Positions 1 through 6,212 of a stretch of 6,775 nt of DNA are shown piece after piece. The DNA comes from an uncultured Clostridia bacterium (GTDB lineage Bacteria; Bacillota; Clostridia; TANB77; CAG-508), in contig CALXJO010000053.1 of NCBI GenBank assembly GCA_944388645.1, forward strand, positions 1 through 6,775, read 5' to 3'. The notes below the pieces were generated by a model, which saw only the letters and a program-made list of their open reading frames with translations, was not told where the DNA came from and did no database searches. The first letter of the stretch is position 1. Each line of letters opens with the position of its first letter. A program made the translations under genes and the position numbers.

Positions 1-10
1 TATGTAAGTT

Positions 11-559
11 TTAATCTTTTAATTTATATAATATATAAATTGCCTCTACAAGATTTATAATCTCATATATTGCAAGTAAAATTCCAAGCATTGTTATTGT
101 TATTGCTAAAAATCTAGGTAATGGATTTAGTATAATAAATATTCCTATTAATAATGTTATAATTGATAATACTAAAACTAAAATCCAATTACTTTCTTGA
201 CTGCTTCTCATATTTAGTGCTATTTGCATTTTAGCAATACTTTTTACAATAATCCAAGTTCCTATCATAATAGGCATAAATAATACTAAAGCATCTGCAC
301 AAGAGAGAATTAAAATACCTGCAATTATTCCCATGATTCCTTCTGCAAATTCAAAATTTGCAAGTTTGTTATCTGGTTCTGTTCTAAAATAAGAAACTAT
401 ATGGACAATACCATCTATGATAGTAAATATTCCAAATATTAAAATTACGGTTACTGCAGAGCTAAATGGCATAAATATTAAAAATAAAGAAACTATCAAC
501 ATTAATATAGAAATGATAATTGAATTTTTTTCATATTTCTTTACTAAATCTCTAAACAT
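11..559 (-). CDS. DUF308/HdeD-like six-TM membrane protein
   Basis: The 182-residue product is almost entirely hydrophobic. Six membrane segments can be drawn at about residues 12-31, 36-57, 72-88, 90-110, 124-144 and 148-172. Segments 2 and 4 end in short polar links (near FRTEPDNK and NMRSSQESN). Three paired hairpins of short helices with Gly and Ile/Leu-rich faces are the pattern of the DUF308 (HdeD) family. HdeD itself is tied to acid resistance in enterobacteria, but the Firmicutes members have no settled role, so no function is claimed. The start is firm: a near-perfect Shine-Dalgarno (AAAAGGAGGTGA, 575-564) sits 4 nt before the ATG. It is the last visible gene of operon B, 26 nt after the zinc-ribbon gene. 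Only 10 nt remain after the stop, so its terminator or further genes lie outside the window. Family assignment is likely; role is unknown. Confidence 0.8.
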   Translation of the reverse strand: MFRDLVKKYEKNSIIISILMLIVSLFLIFMPFSSAVTVILIFGIFTIIDGIVHIVSYFRTEPDNKLANFEFAEGIMGIIAGILILSCADALVLFMPIMIGTWIIVKSIAKMQIALNMRSSQESNWILVLVLSIITLLIGIFIILNPLPRFLAITITMLGILLAIYEIINLVEAIYILYKLKD

Positions 560-585
560 ATTCTCACCTCCTTTTATATTGATAT

Positions 586-1011
586 TTAATTACATTTTAC
601 ATCAAAGTCTTTTTTGCAACGAGGACATGTACATACATGTTTTCCTTTTTTCCTTGGGAGTCTTATTTCTGCTTTACAATTTGGGCATTTTCTGTAAATA
701 TATGATTTTCTATCTTTCCATTTTCTTATTTGTAATTTGAACTTTTCTAGTATTTTGTTTCTAATTGCTAAATATTTCATATTTTGATTTTGTCTTTTAT
801 ATGGATTTTTTAACATTGCTCTATATATAATAAATAAACAATCTATTATCCATAATGCTAATAAAATCGGATTTCTTAAGAAGATATTTATAACCCAAAT
901 TACAAAAAATGCTATAAATAAGAACTTATATAATTCATCCATTTTATTATTATTTATATTTTTTTGTTCTTTATTTTTAAAATATTCATTGAATTTATCT
1001 ATAAATTTCAT
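586..1011 (-). CDS. Small two-TM protein with C-terminal zinc ribbon
   Basis: The 141-residue protein has three parts. A basic/polar N-terminus (1-27) is followed by two adjacent membrane segments (about 28-46 and 48-66, joined by RNP). A strongly basic linker (70-105) leads to a C-terminal zinc ribbon. The ribbon has CPNC (Cys109, Cys112) and CPRC (Cys129, Cys132) about 16 residues apart, with two extra cysteines, Cys127 and Cys140. Both termini are predicted cytoplasmic. The ATG at 1011 is chosen over an in-frame ATG at 1044 because AGGAGG (1023-1018) lies 6 nt before it. The longer start would overlap the J-protein gene by 23 nt and has no comparable site. The ribosome site overlaps the J-protein stop codon, so translation is probably coupled. 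A zinc ribbon beside a J-protein gene suggests a shared job in protein handling at the membrane, but that is inference. I do not recognise a named family. Confidence 0.82.
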   Translation of the reverse strand: MKFIDKFNEYFKNKEQKNINNNKMDELYKFLFIAFFVIWVINIFLRNPILLALWIIDCLFIIYRAMLKNPYKRQNQNMKYLAIRNKILEKFKLQIRKWKDRKSYIYRKCPNCKAEIRLPRKKGKHVCTCPRCKKDFDVKCN

Positions 1012-1017
1012 ACTATT

Positions 1018-1023
1018 CCTCCT
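1018..1023 (-). promoter_or_regulatory. Ribosome binding site deciding the zinc-ribbon gene start
   Basis: AGGAGG on the minus strand, 6 nt before the ATG at 1011. It overlaps the TAG stop (1024-1022) of the J-protein gene. This rules for the shorter start of the zinc-ribbon gene and suggests translational coupling. Confidence 0.85.
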
Positions 1024-1606
1024 AACATATAAATGTTGGACCACAAAGACAATTACATATTGAATCTATTAAGCACCACCATAGGCATATATTTTGCATA
1101 TCTAGTGGTCTACCATAATTTATACTCTGATTATTATACATATTTGCACTACTTTGAATTTGTTGTAATAGTTTTTGATATGATAAATTGTTTGGCTCCA
1201 TTTGTACTGCAATTTTGGCATAGTTTAATGCTGTTATTTTATTATTTGTATACAAGTTTGCAATACTACTTAAATAGTACCATTGTGCTGTTCTTTCTTG
1301 TATTTGCGAAAGTACATTTAGTGCTTCAACATACATTCCGGTTGCAATAAAATGTGCGGCTACTTGGTAAAGGTTTGTTTTTCCATTACTATTTGCTTGG
1401 CTATTTGAATATTCATATTGATTTGCTTTTCCTTCTTTTATTTGGTCATATGCTTCATTAATTTCACTCATTTTTTTAGCTGCTTCTTGGTCACCTGGAT
1501 GTAAATCTGGATGATATTTTTTTACTAACTTTCTATATGCTTTTGTAATTTCTTCTTCAGTTGCTCCATATGGTACTCCTAACACTTTGTATGGATCTTG
1601 TGCCAT
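1022..1606 (-). CDS. J-domain (DnaJ-type) protein with TPR-like region and Cys-rich tail
   Basis: The 194-residue protein opens with a J domain (about residues 4-60): DPYKVLGV, a basic helix II, the diagnostic HPD tripeptide at 32-34, and helix III (AAKKMSEINEAYDQI). J domains stimulate the ATPase of DnaK/Hsp70. The Gly/Phe region, the four CxxCxGxG repeats and the substrate domain of true DnaJ are all absent, so this is a class III (J-only) co-chaperone. A polar linker (61-77) leads to an alpha-helical TPR-like pair at about 79-150, including ATGMYVEALNVL and ALNYAKIAVQMEPNN. The last 21 residues hold six cysteines (174, 178, 184, 186, 188, 194) among Trp/Leu/Ile, which could be a metal site or membrane contact. 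The ATG directly follows the DUF5685 stop (TAAATG), with AAGGGAG about 8 nt before it inside the preceding gene. No DnaK is encoded here; the Hsp70 partner is presumably elsewhere. Confidence 0.92.
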   Translation of the reverse strand: MAQDPYKVLGVPYGATEEEITKAYRKLVKKYHPDLHPGDQEAAKKMSEINEAYDQIKEGKANQYEYSNSQANSNGKTNLYQVAAHFIATGMYVEALNVLSQIQERTAQWYYLSSIANLYTNNKITALNYAKIAVQMEPNNLSYQKLLQQIQSSANMYNNQSINYGRPLDMQNICLWWCLIDSICNCLCGPTFIC

Positions 1607-2410
1607 TTACTTTTCTCCCTTCTTTTTGTATATTTCATATTTTGTCCATATTCCTGAATACAAAATATTTTCTATTAATGTATTTGAGATATTTAATTGT
1701 TTATATTTTTCTATACAATCTGCTAAAAGCAAGTTAAGCATATCATCAAATTCTTTTTTTGAACTTGTAACTAATGGATTATATTTTTTATGTTTTATAT
1801 CTTTTTCTAAATCTATACAAGCATCTAGTATATATACAAATTTTCCTATAGAATCTCCAAAATTTCTTAATTTTTCAGAATATTCATCTTCATATGGTGA
1901 AAATATCTCTCCAAACATTTCTCCACTACATTTTGCTGGCATATCTGGATTTAATATATTTTTCTTTTCTATTTTACTTAGCTTTTTTAAACTATTATTT
2001 ACAATTTCTGCTTTTTTAGGATATTTTTTACATACTTTTTTAAAACTGTTTTTTATTAATTTAGCATATGAAATAGCAATAATATTTTTATCATCTTTCC
2101 AGTCATCTATCATTTTATAATATGAAAGTAAAATATTCATATCTGCTACATAGCTTGTAAATTTTCCTTTTATATAATTATGTTTCTTAAATGGATGAAC
2201 AAAGCATCTACATTCTAATTCTTGGTTTCTCTCTTTATATATTTCATTTAATAAAATTATTAAAAATGTCATATCATAGTTTAAAGTAAGTCTACTAATA
2301 TTTTTATAATTGTCTTGCAAAGCTTTACAAAGCCCACAATAACATTTACTATAATATTTTTTATCCTCATCACTTAGTAATTTAGAATTTGTAACAATAT
2401 TTCCAAACAT
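1607..2410 (-). CDS. DUF5685 family protein
   Basis: The 267-residue protein has the features I associate with DUF5685: an N-terminal MFGNIV start, CYCGLC (Cys23, Cys25, Cys28), LTLNYDMTFL (41-50), CRCFVHP (67-73), YYKMIDDWKDD (97-107), a Cys161-containing segment, and DACIDLEKD...KYNP (196-212). It is soluble and mostly helical, with no signal peptide or membrane segment. The two Asp-rich helices (DDWKD at 102-106; DLEKD at 200-204 followed by YNP) resemble the paired metal-diphosphate motifs of squalene/phytoene synthases. That is my inference; the family function is unknown to me. The clustered cysteines could bind a metal. The gene is the first of operon B, about 57 nt after the predicted transcription start, with a weak purine-rich ribosome site (AAAGAGAGAG). 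Its stop is immediately followed by the J-protein start, so the two are probably translated together. Confidence 0.85.
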   Translation of the reverse strand: MFGNIVTNSKLLSDEDKKYYSKCYCGLCKALQDNYKNISRLTLNYDMTFLIILLNEIYKERNQELECRCFVHPFKKHNYIKGKFTSYVADMNILLSYYKMIDDWKDDKNIIAISYAKLIKNSFKKVCKKYPKKAEIVNNSLKKLSKIEKKNILNPDMPAKCSGEMFGEIFSPYEDEYSEKLRNFGDSIGKFVYILDACIDLEKDIKHKKYNPLVTSSKKEFDDMLNLLLADCIEKYKQLNISNTLIENILYSGIWTKYEIYKKKGEK

Positions 2411-2473
2411 TCTACTCTCTCTTTCTATTTTTTAGGTCAAAATGACTTACTTTAAAATTGTTAAATCATTAAT

Positions 2474-2502
2474 AGTTTATTCTCTTTTACTGGTACTGTC
2501 AA
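2474..2502 (-). promoter_or_regulatory. Sigma-A-type promoter of operon B
   Basis: A perfect -35 TTGACA (2502-2497), a 17-nt spacer and -10 TAAACT (2479-2474, 4 of 6 matches) on the minus strand. Transcription would begin near 2467, leaving an untranslated leader of about 57 nt before the DUF5685 ATG at 2410. The spacing and the perfect -35 make this the best promoter in the window. Apart from the short dyad GTCA-TTT-TGAC, I see no riboswitch-like structure in the leader. Confidence 0.72.
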
Positions 2503-2517
2503 TATTATAATTTTTAG

Positions 2518-2535
2518 TTTCACACAACTTTCACA
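2518..2535 (-). repeat. Direct repeat TGTGAAA x2 with 11-bp spacing, upstream of operon B promoter
   Basis: TGTGAAA occurs at 2535-2529 and again at 2524-2518, exactly 11 bp apart, ending about 16 nt upstream of the -35 hexamer. One helical turn between identical half-sites is a common layout for OmpR-family activators, and the position fits an activator. Two copies of an AT-rich heptamer could also be chance. Confidence 0.35.
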
Positions 2536-2547
2536 TTTATATGCACC

Positions 2548-2586
2548 TGAAATAAATTAACACCCAAAAGTTAAACTTTGTGGGTG
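2548..2586 (-). terminator. Rho-independent terminator closing operon A
   Basis: On the minus strand CACCCA (2586-2581) pairs with TGGGTG (2566-2561). After one bulged base, AAAG pairs with CTTT around the loop TTTAA. The stem is followed by the T-rich run TTAATTTATTT. It sits about 90 nt after the last intact gene of operon A, immediately after the flavodoxin remnant and before the operon B promoter, as a real terminator would. Confidence 0.75.
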
Positions 2587-2596
2587 CAATTAAATT

Positions 2597-2653
2597 ACAA
2601 GCTATACAACCTCTTATATCTTTATTGCCTATTTGTATAGTTTCTGCCTCCAC
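2597..2653 (-). pseudogene. Remnant of a flavodoxin/FMN-reductase-family gene
   Basis: Reading from 2653 downward, the minus strand encodes VEAETIQIGNKDIRGCIAC. This matches the internal segment of flavodoxin-fold NAD(P)H-dependent FMN reductases/iron-sulfur flavoproteins, where a beta strand (xTxxIxIGNKxIRGC) runs into a CxxC site. An intact protein would have about 30 residues before it (a MKxLLINGSP-type FMN-binding start) and over 100 after it. Here the frame is blocked by TAA just upstream. Downstream, the expected GKC-type continuation is lost, the frame runs into the terminator stem and stops at 2539-2537. A strong ribosome site (AAGGAGG, 2676-2670) precedes it, placed as if to serve a lost start codon. 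I read this as a gene deleted on both sides of a short internal piece. A 38-codon GTG-started peptide is the alternative, but the 16-nt gap to the ribosome site argues against it. Similarity is judged from memory of the family. Confidence 0.6.
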
Positions 2654-2669
2654 ATTATTTTATTTATTT

Positions 2670-2676
2670 CCTCCTT
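2670..2676 (-). promoter_or_regulatory. Orphan ribosome binding site after operon A
   Basis: AAGGAGG overlaps the TAA stop (2678-2676) of the unknown membrane-protein gene. No start codon lies at a normal distance: the first ATG is 14 nt away and opens only 8 codons. It is best explained as the surviving ribosome site of the decayed flavodoxin-type gene downstream. Confidence 0.6.
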
Positions 2677-3440
2677 TATTTATTAAATCCTATATAAAAG
2701 CCAAATATAACATCAGATATATCATTGTAATATATTGTTACATCTCTTGTACTATCTTTTAGTATGTAATAATTTCCTCTATAAATAATAGTATCTGGTT
2801 CAAATTCATAAGTCTTGACCATATTCGAAAATGCTATTTTTACATTATTTCTAAGTTTCTCTATATTTTTTTCTACTTTTGTGTTCTCATTTTCGTTACT
2901 TTCCGTTAAAATTACTTCTTCATTATACTCTTCCTGTATTTGGTCAATTCCATAATAATCAGCTTGTTCATCTAATATGTTATATGTTGATTCATAGTTT
3001 GCGAGTGCCTCTCCTACATTCAAATAATACAATTTTTTCATATCTTCTGAATATATTATTAAGTAATCCATGCCATTAACATTTATATTTAAAGCTTTTA
3101 AATTTCCATATATAGTATTTGATAAATCACTAATATATGAATTAAGTTCTTCAATATCATTATCTTCATCATTTATATTTCTTATTAAATTATATAATAT
3201 ATTATTATTTCTTATCTCTTCAAATTTAATGGTTTGCTTATAACTATTTTTCATTATAACTATTTCATACATCTCTGATAAAAAATCATTCCTATCATCT
3301 TTTTCATCATTCGGAAATGAATATAATTCTTTTTCGTGTGTTGGTAAGAATCTATTAATGTTTTTATACCATGTAAAATCTAAAGCTAAAATGATTAAGA
3401 AACAAATAATAAAAATAACTGTTCCTTTCAATCTTTTCAT
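2676..3440 (-). CDS. Unrecognised single-pass membrane protein, coupled to the sensor kinase
   Basis: I do not recognise this family. From the ATG at 3440 the product is 254 residues. A short basic start (MKRLKG) and one hydrophobic segment (about 6-23, with no lipobox cysteine) are followed by a long, strongly acidic domain that should lie outside the membrane. That domain has helical stretches (about 75-115), a central mixed part with YLIIYSEDMKKLYYLNVGEAL, an acidic Glu/Asn-rich linker (about 165-190), and a Tyr-rich beta-like C-terminus. An in-frame ATG at 3452 overlaps the kinase stop in ATGGATGA, but AAAAGGA directly abuts it. The ATG at 3440 has that site at a usable distance and gives a more usual N-terminus, so it is preferred; both are possible. 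Position and topology suggest an accessory to the sensor kinase, comparable in layout to YycH/YycI beside WalK. That is inference; no sequence similarity is claimed. Confidence 0.75.
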   Translation of the reverse strand: MKRLKGTVIFIICFLIILALDFTWYKNINRFLPTHEKELYSFPNDEKDDRNDFLSEMYEIVIMKNSYKQTIKFEEIRNNNILYNLIRNINDEDNDIEELNSYISDLSNTIYGNLKALNINVNGMDYLIIYSEDMKKLYYLNVGEALANYESTYNILDEQADYYGIDQIQEEYNEEVILTESNENENTKVEKNIEKLRNNVKIAFSNMVKTYEFEPDTIIYRGNYYILKDSTRDVTIYYNDISDVIFGFYIGFNK

Positions 3441-3444
3441 ATTC

Positions 3445-4788
3445 TCATCCATTCCTTTTAAATTTAATTGTTACGATTGTTCCCTCTCCTAATTTACTTG
3501 TAATTTTTATATCTCCATTTAACACTTCACATATTTTTACGCATAATGGTAATCCTAATCCCATTCCAGATGTTTTTCTATTTCTATCTTTATTTAAAGT
3601 ATAAAATGGCTCTAATACTTTATCTAACTGTTCTTCTGTCATTCCCTTTCCATTATCTTTTATAATTAAATAAATTTCATCATTCAAATCTATTTTTAGT
3701 GAAATTTCTATTATTTTATTGATTTTATTTTCACAAGCTATTGCTGCATTTTTTAAGATGTTTGTAAACAAAGAATGTAATAGTATTTCATCACTTTTTA
3801 CAATAATATTTTTCTCTATATTTTTGATAAAAGTAATATCTGTATAGGTATCTATTATATTATTTATTGCTTTATTTAAGCATTGTGAAATATCTATATT
3901 TTCTAAGTTTAAGTTTTTCCCATCTAATAACACAATGTCTATTAATCTTTGAGATATTAGGTTTAAATAATTTCCTTCTTCATAGATTTTATTATTATAA
4001 TCTATAATTGTTTTTGAATCCTTAATTTTGCCATTTTTTATCAAACTAGAATATCCTATTATTGATGTTAGCGGAGTTCTTATTTCGTGAGTAATATTGT
4101 GTATAAAGTTTTTTCTATTTTCCGAAACTTTTTGTATCTCTGTTATCTTTTCATCTATAGAATTCACCATTTTGTTAAATGATTTTCCAAAATCACCTAT
4201 TTCATCATTTCCTAACTTTTTTACTCTTATAGAGTAATCTCCTTTTTCAATCTTATTAACAGCTTTATCTAAATCATCTATTCTTCTAGTTAGTAAAAAT
4301 ATTACTAAATATAACCCAAATGCCATTATAAAAGATGTAATCATACTTATTCTCACAAAATAATAAATTTGGTCTTGCCTATTTTCAAATATATCTGATA
4401 TATCTTCAACAAGTATAATATCATACTCATTTTCTTTTGCTGACATAAATAGCATTTTATTAAAAATAGTTGCTTTTATTTGGCTACTAGAAGGCTTTAT
4501 TATTTCTTCTATATCATTTTTTTCAATTGATAAATTAGTATATATTATATTGTCATCCTTTGATATTTCATAATATGTATTATCTTTGTTAAATAAACTA
4601 CTATTTAGTTCATCCGCACTATAAAATTTTAAGATACTTGCTATATTATGAATATTTCCTTTATTACTTTCGATTCGACTATCAATTAGTTTATTGTAAT
4701 TGTTGTTAATTATAGTGATACCAATTATAATTATACTAATAGTTTCAAAGATAAAAGTTATTAAAAATATTTTTTGCCTAAACTTCAT
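3445..4788 (-). CDS. Membrane sensor histidine kinase (HisKA type)
   Basis: The 447-residue protein has the standard sensor-kinase layout: TM1 (about 6-28), an extracytoplasmic loop of about 115 residues (30-145), TM2 (about 146-167), a HAMP linker (about 168-220), a HisKA dimerisation domain, and a HATPase_c domain. The H-box is NITHEIRTPL with His234 as phosphoacceptor. The N-box is FTNILKNAAIA (Asn343, Asn347), where the basic residue often found three after Asn347 is absent. G1 is DNGKGM (378-383), the F-box Phe is 395, and G2 is GMGLGLPL (408-415). It is predicted to autophosphorylate and pass phosphate to Asp52 of the regulator encoded just upstream. The loop is longer than in VanS-type kinases with a short sensor region, so VanS identity is not claimed. 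The gene starts 8 nt after the regulator stop, with TAGGA at that stop serving as ribosome site. The signal is unknown, though the VanY-type neighbour points to the cell wall. Confidence 0.95.
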   Translation of the reverse strand: MKFRQKIFLITFIFETISIIIIGITIINNNYNKLIDSRIESNKGNIHNIASILKFYSADELNSSLFNKDNTYYEISKDDNIIYTNLSIEKNDIEEIIKPSSSQIKATIFNKMLFMSAKENEYDIILVEDISDIFENRQDQIYYFVRISMITSFIMAFGLYLVIFLLTRRIDDLDKAVNKIEKGDYSIRVKKLGNDEIGDFGKSFNKMVNSIDEKITEIQKVSENRKNFIHNITHEIRTPLTSIIGYSSLIKNGKIKDSKTIIDYNNKIYEEGNYLNLISQRLIDIVLLDGKNLNLENIDISQCLNKAINNIIDTYTDITFIKNIEKNIIVKSDEILLHSLFTNILKNAAIACENKINKIIEISLKIDLNDEIYLIIKDNGKGMTEEQLDKVLEPFYTLNKDRNRKTSGMGLGLPLCVKICEVLNGDIKITSKLGEGTIVTIKFKRNG

Positions 4789-4796
4789 TTTAATTC

Positions 4797-5447
4797 CTAT
4801 TCTTTCTCTATTCTATATCCAATTTTACTTATTGCTTTTATTTCGTCTTTTAGATCTAATTTTGTTCTTAATTGTCCTATATGATAATCTACTGTTCTTG
4901 TTTCTATATCTTCATCTATATTCCAAATCTCATTTAAAATTATATCTCTTGAAAGTGCTACTCCAACATTTTTTAGTAATAATACCAATAAATCATATTC
5001 TTTAGGAGAAAGAGCAATTTGATTATTATTTTTATATACAAGTCTTTCTTTTGTATTTACTATTATATCTTTATATTTATAAGTTTCTATATTATTTTTT
5101 CCAATTCGTAATTCTATTCTAGCCAATAATTCTAATGGCTCAAATGGTTTTGTTATATAATCTTGTCCCCCATCTTTTAATCCTTTTACTATTGAGGATA
5201 CATCATTTTTTGCAGATAAAAATATTATAGGGATATTTTTACTTTTTATTTTCTCCATTACTTCAAAACCATCTAATTCAGGTAGCATTATATCTAACAA
5301 AATCAAATCATAATCTTCATTTAATACTTTATTTACTGCTCTTTTTCCATCAAAAGCCGTATCATAACCATATCCACCTAAATTTAATGTATCACAAATT
5401 AATTTTGAAATATTTTCCTCATCTTCAACTACTAAAATTTTTTTCAT
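4797..5447 (-). CDS. OmpR/PhoB-family response regulator
   Basis: The 216-residue protein has a complete receiver domain (1-about 117): acidic pair Glu8/Asp9, phosphoacceptor Asp52 in LILLDIMLPELDG, switch residue Ser78 (FLSAK), and Lys100 in DYITKPF. The usual GADDY is GGQDY here. A winged-helix DNA-binding domain of the Trans_reg_C type follows (about 122-216), with LSPKEYDLLVLL, the recognition helix RTVDYHIGQLRTKL (184-197) and the wing ending GYRIEKE. Such regulators bind as dimers to direct repeats about 11 bp apart. A matching triple repeat lies upstream of this operon at 6280-6307, so autoregulation is likely. The gene follows vanY by 12 nt, with AAGGGG as ribosome site, and precedes its kinase by 8 nt. 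It is closest in type to PhoP/VanR-like regulators; the exact orthologue cannot be told by eye. Confidence 0.95.
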   Translation of the reverse strand: MKKILVVEDEENISKLICDTLNLGGYGYDTAFDGKRAVNKVLNEDYDLILLDIMLPELDGFEVMEKIKSKNIPIIFLSAKNDVSSIVKGLKDGGQDYITKPFEPLELLARIELRIGKNNIETYKYKDIIVNTKERLVYKNNNQIALSPKEYDLLVLLLKNVGVALSRDIILNEIWNIDEDIETRTVDYHIGQLRTKLDLKDEIKAISKIGYRIEKE

Positions 5448-5459
5448 TCAAACCCCTTC

Positions 5460-6212
5460 TTACTTACTCAAATATTCAACATATTCTTCTAAACACAAGC
5501 CTAGCTCATTCATTTTTTTAGCATTTTCTTTTCCAACATATCGCCAATGCCAAGGCTCATATTTTACTTTTGTAATACTTTCTTTATCTTTTGCATATCT
5601 TAAAACAAATCCATATTTTTCTGCATTTTTTACTAACCAATTATAGCTTAAAGTTTCATCAAATGAGTAATCAACATAGTTAAAATCTACAGCTAGTCCT
5701 AAATTATGTTCACTTTGTCTTGGTCTATTGATTGTTAATTCAGTAAGTTCTTCAGCTTTTTTTAAAGATTTTCCCTGTTTTCTATATTCCTCAACTTTAT
5801 TATTAAAGATTCTTGTTTGATCTTCTACACTTCTATATGCAGATTGTACCCATATATTTGTTATTCCGTCATTTCTCATATCTGCAATCATCTTATTTAG
5901 ATATTGTATTGCTCTACTATCAAATTTTCTATATTCATCAATACTTTTTAAAGGAATTTGATAATCTTCTGGTAATTCATTATCTTTATTTACAAGTGTT
6001 AATTCCCATCCCAAATCTTTATTACTTTTTGCATTTACTTTTATATTACTACTCTGGATTATATTATTGTCAATAGTAGAAGCTTCTATATCTTTTTTGC
6101 TACTTGTTTGACTTTGTTTACTATTATTTTTTATAAATGCTATCATTCCTATAATAATTAAAATGATTATAAATGCATTAATATTGCTTCTATTTCTTTG
6201 TTTTTTTACCAT
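5460..6212 (-). CDS. vanY: VanY-type D-alanyl-D-alanine carboxypeptidase (peptidase M15)
   Basis: The 250-residue protein has a basic start (MVKKQRNR), one membrane anchor (about 12-27), a Ser/Asn/Lys-rich linker (29-65) and an extracytoplasmic M15B peptidase domain. Conserved elements are SAYRS (124-128, Arg127 for the substrate carboxylate), SEHNLGLAVD (167-176, zinc ligands His169 and Asp176) and EPWHWR (219-224, catalytic Glu219 and zinc ligand His222). All catalytic residues are present. The enzyme should remove the terminal D-Ala from peptidoglycan stem peptides outside the membrane. Four in-frame starts exist: TTG 6242 and ATGs at 6230, 6221 and 6212. The last is chosen because AAAGGG lies 9 nt before it and the N-terminus is then typical. 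The gene leads an operon with a two-component system. No vanH, vanA/G-type ligase or vanX is in the window, so a housekeeping or antibiotic-response wall-trimming role is as likely as glycopeptide resistance. Confidence 0.92.
   Translation of the reverse strand: MVKKQRNRSNINAFIIILIIIGMIAFIKNNSKQSQTSSKKDIEASTIDNNIIQSSNIKVNAKSNKDLGWELTLVNKDNELPEDYQIPLKSIDEYRKFDSRAIQYLNKMIADMRNDGITNIWVQSAYRSVEDQTRIFNNKVEEYRKQGKSLKKAEELTELTINRPRQSEHNLGLAVDFNYVDYSFDETLSYNWLVKNAEKYGFVLRYAKDKESITKVKYEPWHWRYVGKENAKKMNELGLCLEEYVEYLSK

Noticed and set aside
417..740. Open plus-strand frame of 107 codons (also those at 1033-1350, 1587-2120, 4700-5005 and 5813-6076).
   Set aside because: They lie antisense to well-supported genes, have low-complexity hydrophobic translations rich in Tyr/Phe/Leu, and lack ribosome sites.
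1009..1044. Longer start for the zinc-ribbon gene at 1044.
   Set aside because: The ATG at 1011 has AGGAGG at ideal spacing, while the longer form would add 11 residues read from within the J-protein gene.
2411..2473. A possible riboswitch or small RNA in the operon B leader.
   Set aside because: The leader is only about 57 nt, AT-rich, and contains just a 4-bp dyad; no known riboswitch core is visible.
2561..2586. The CACCCA/TGGGTG dyad as a regulator operator.
   Set aside because: The T-rich run follows it on the minus strand and it sits at the end of an operon, so a terminator explains it better.
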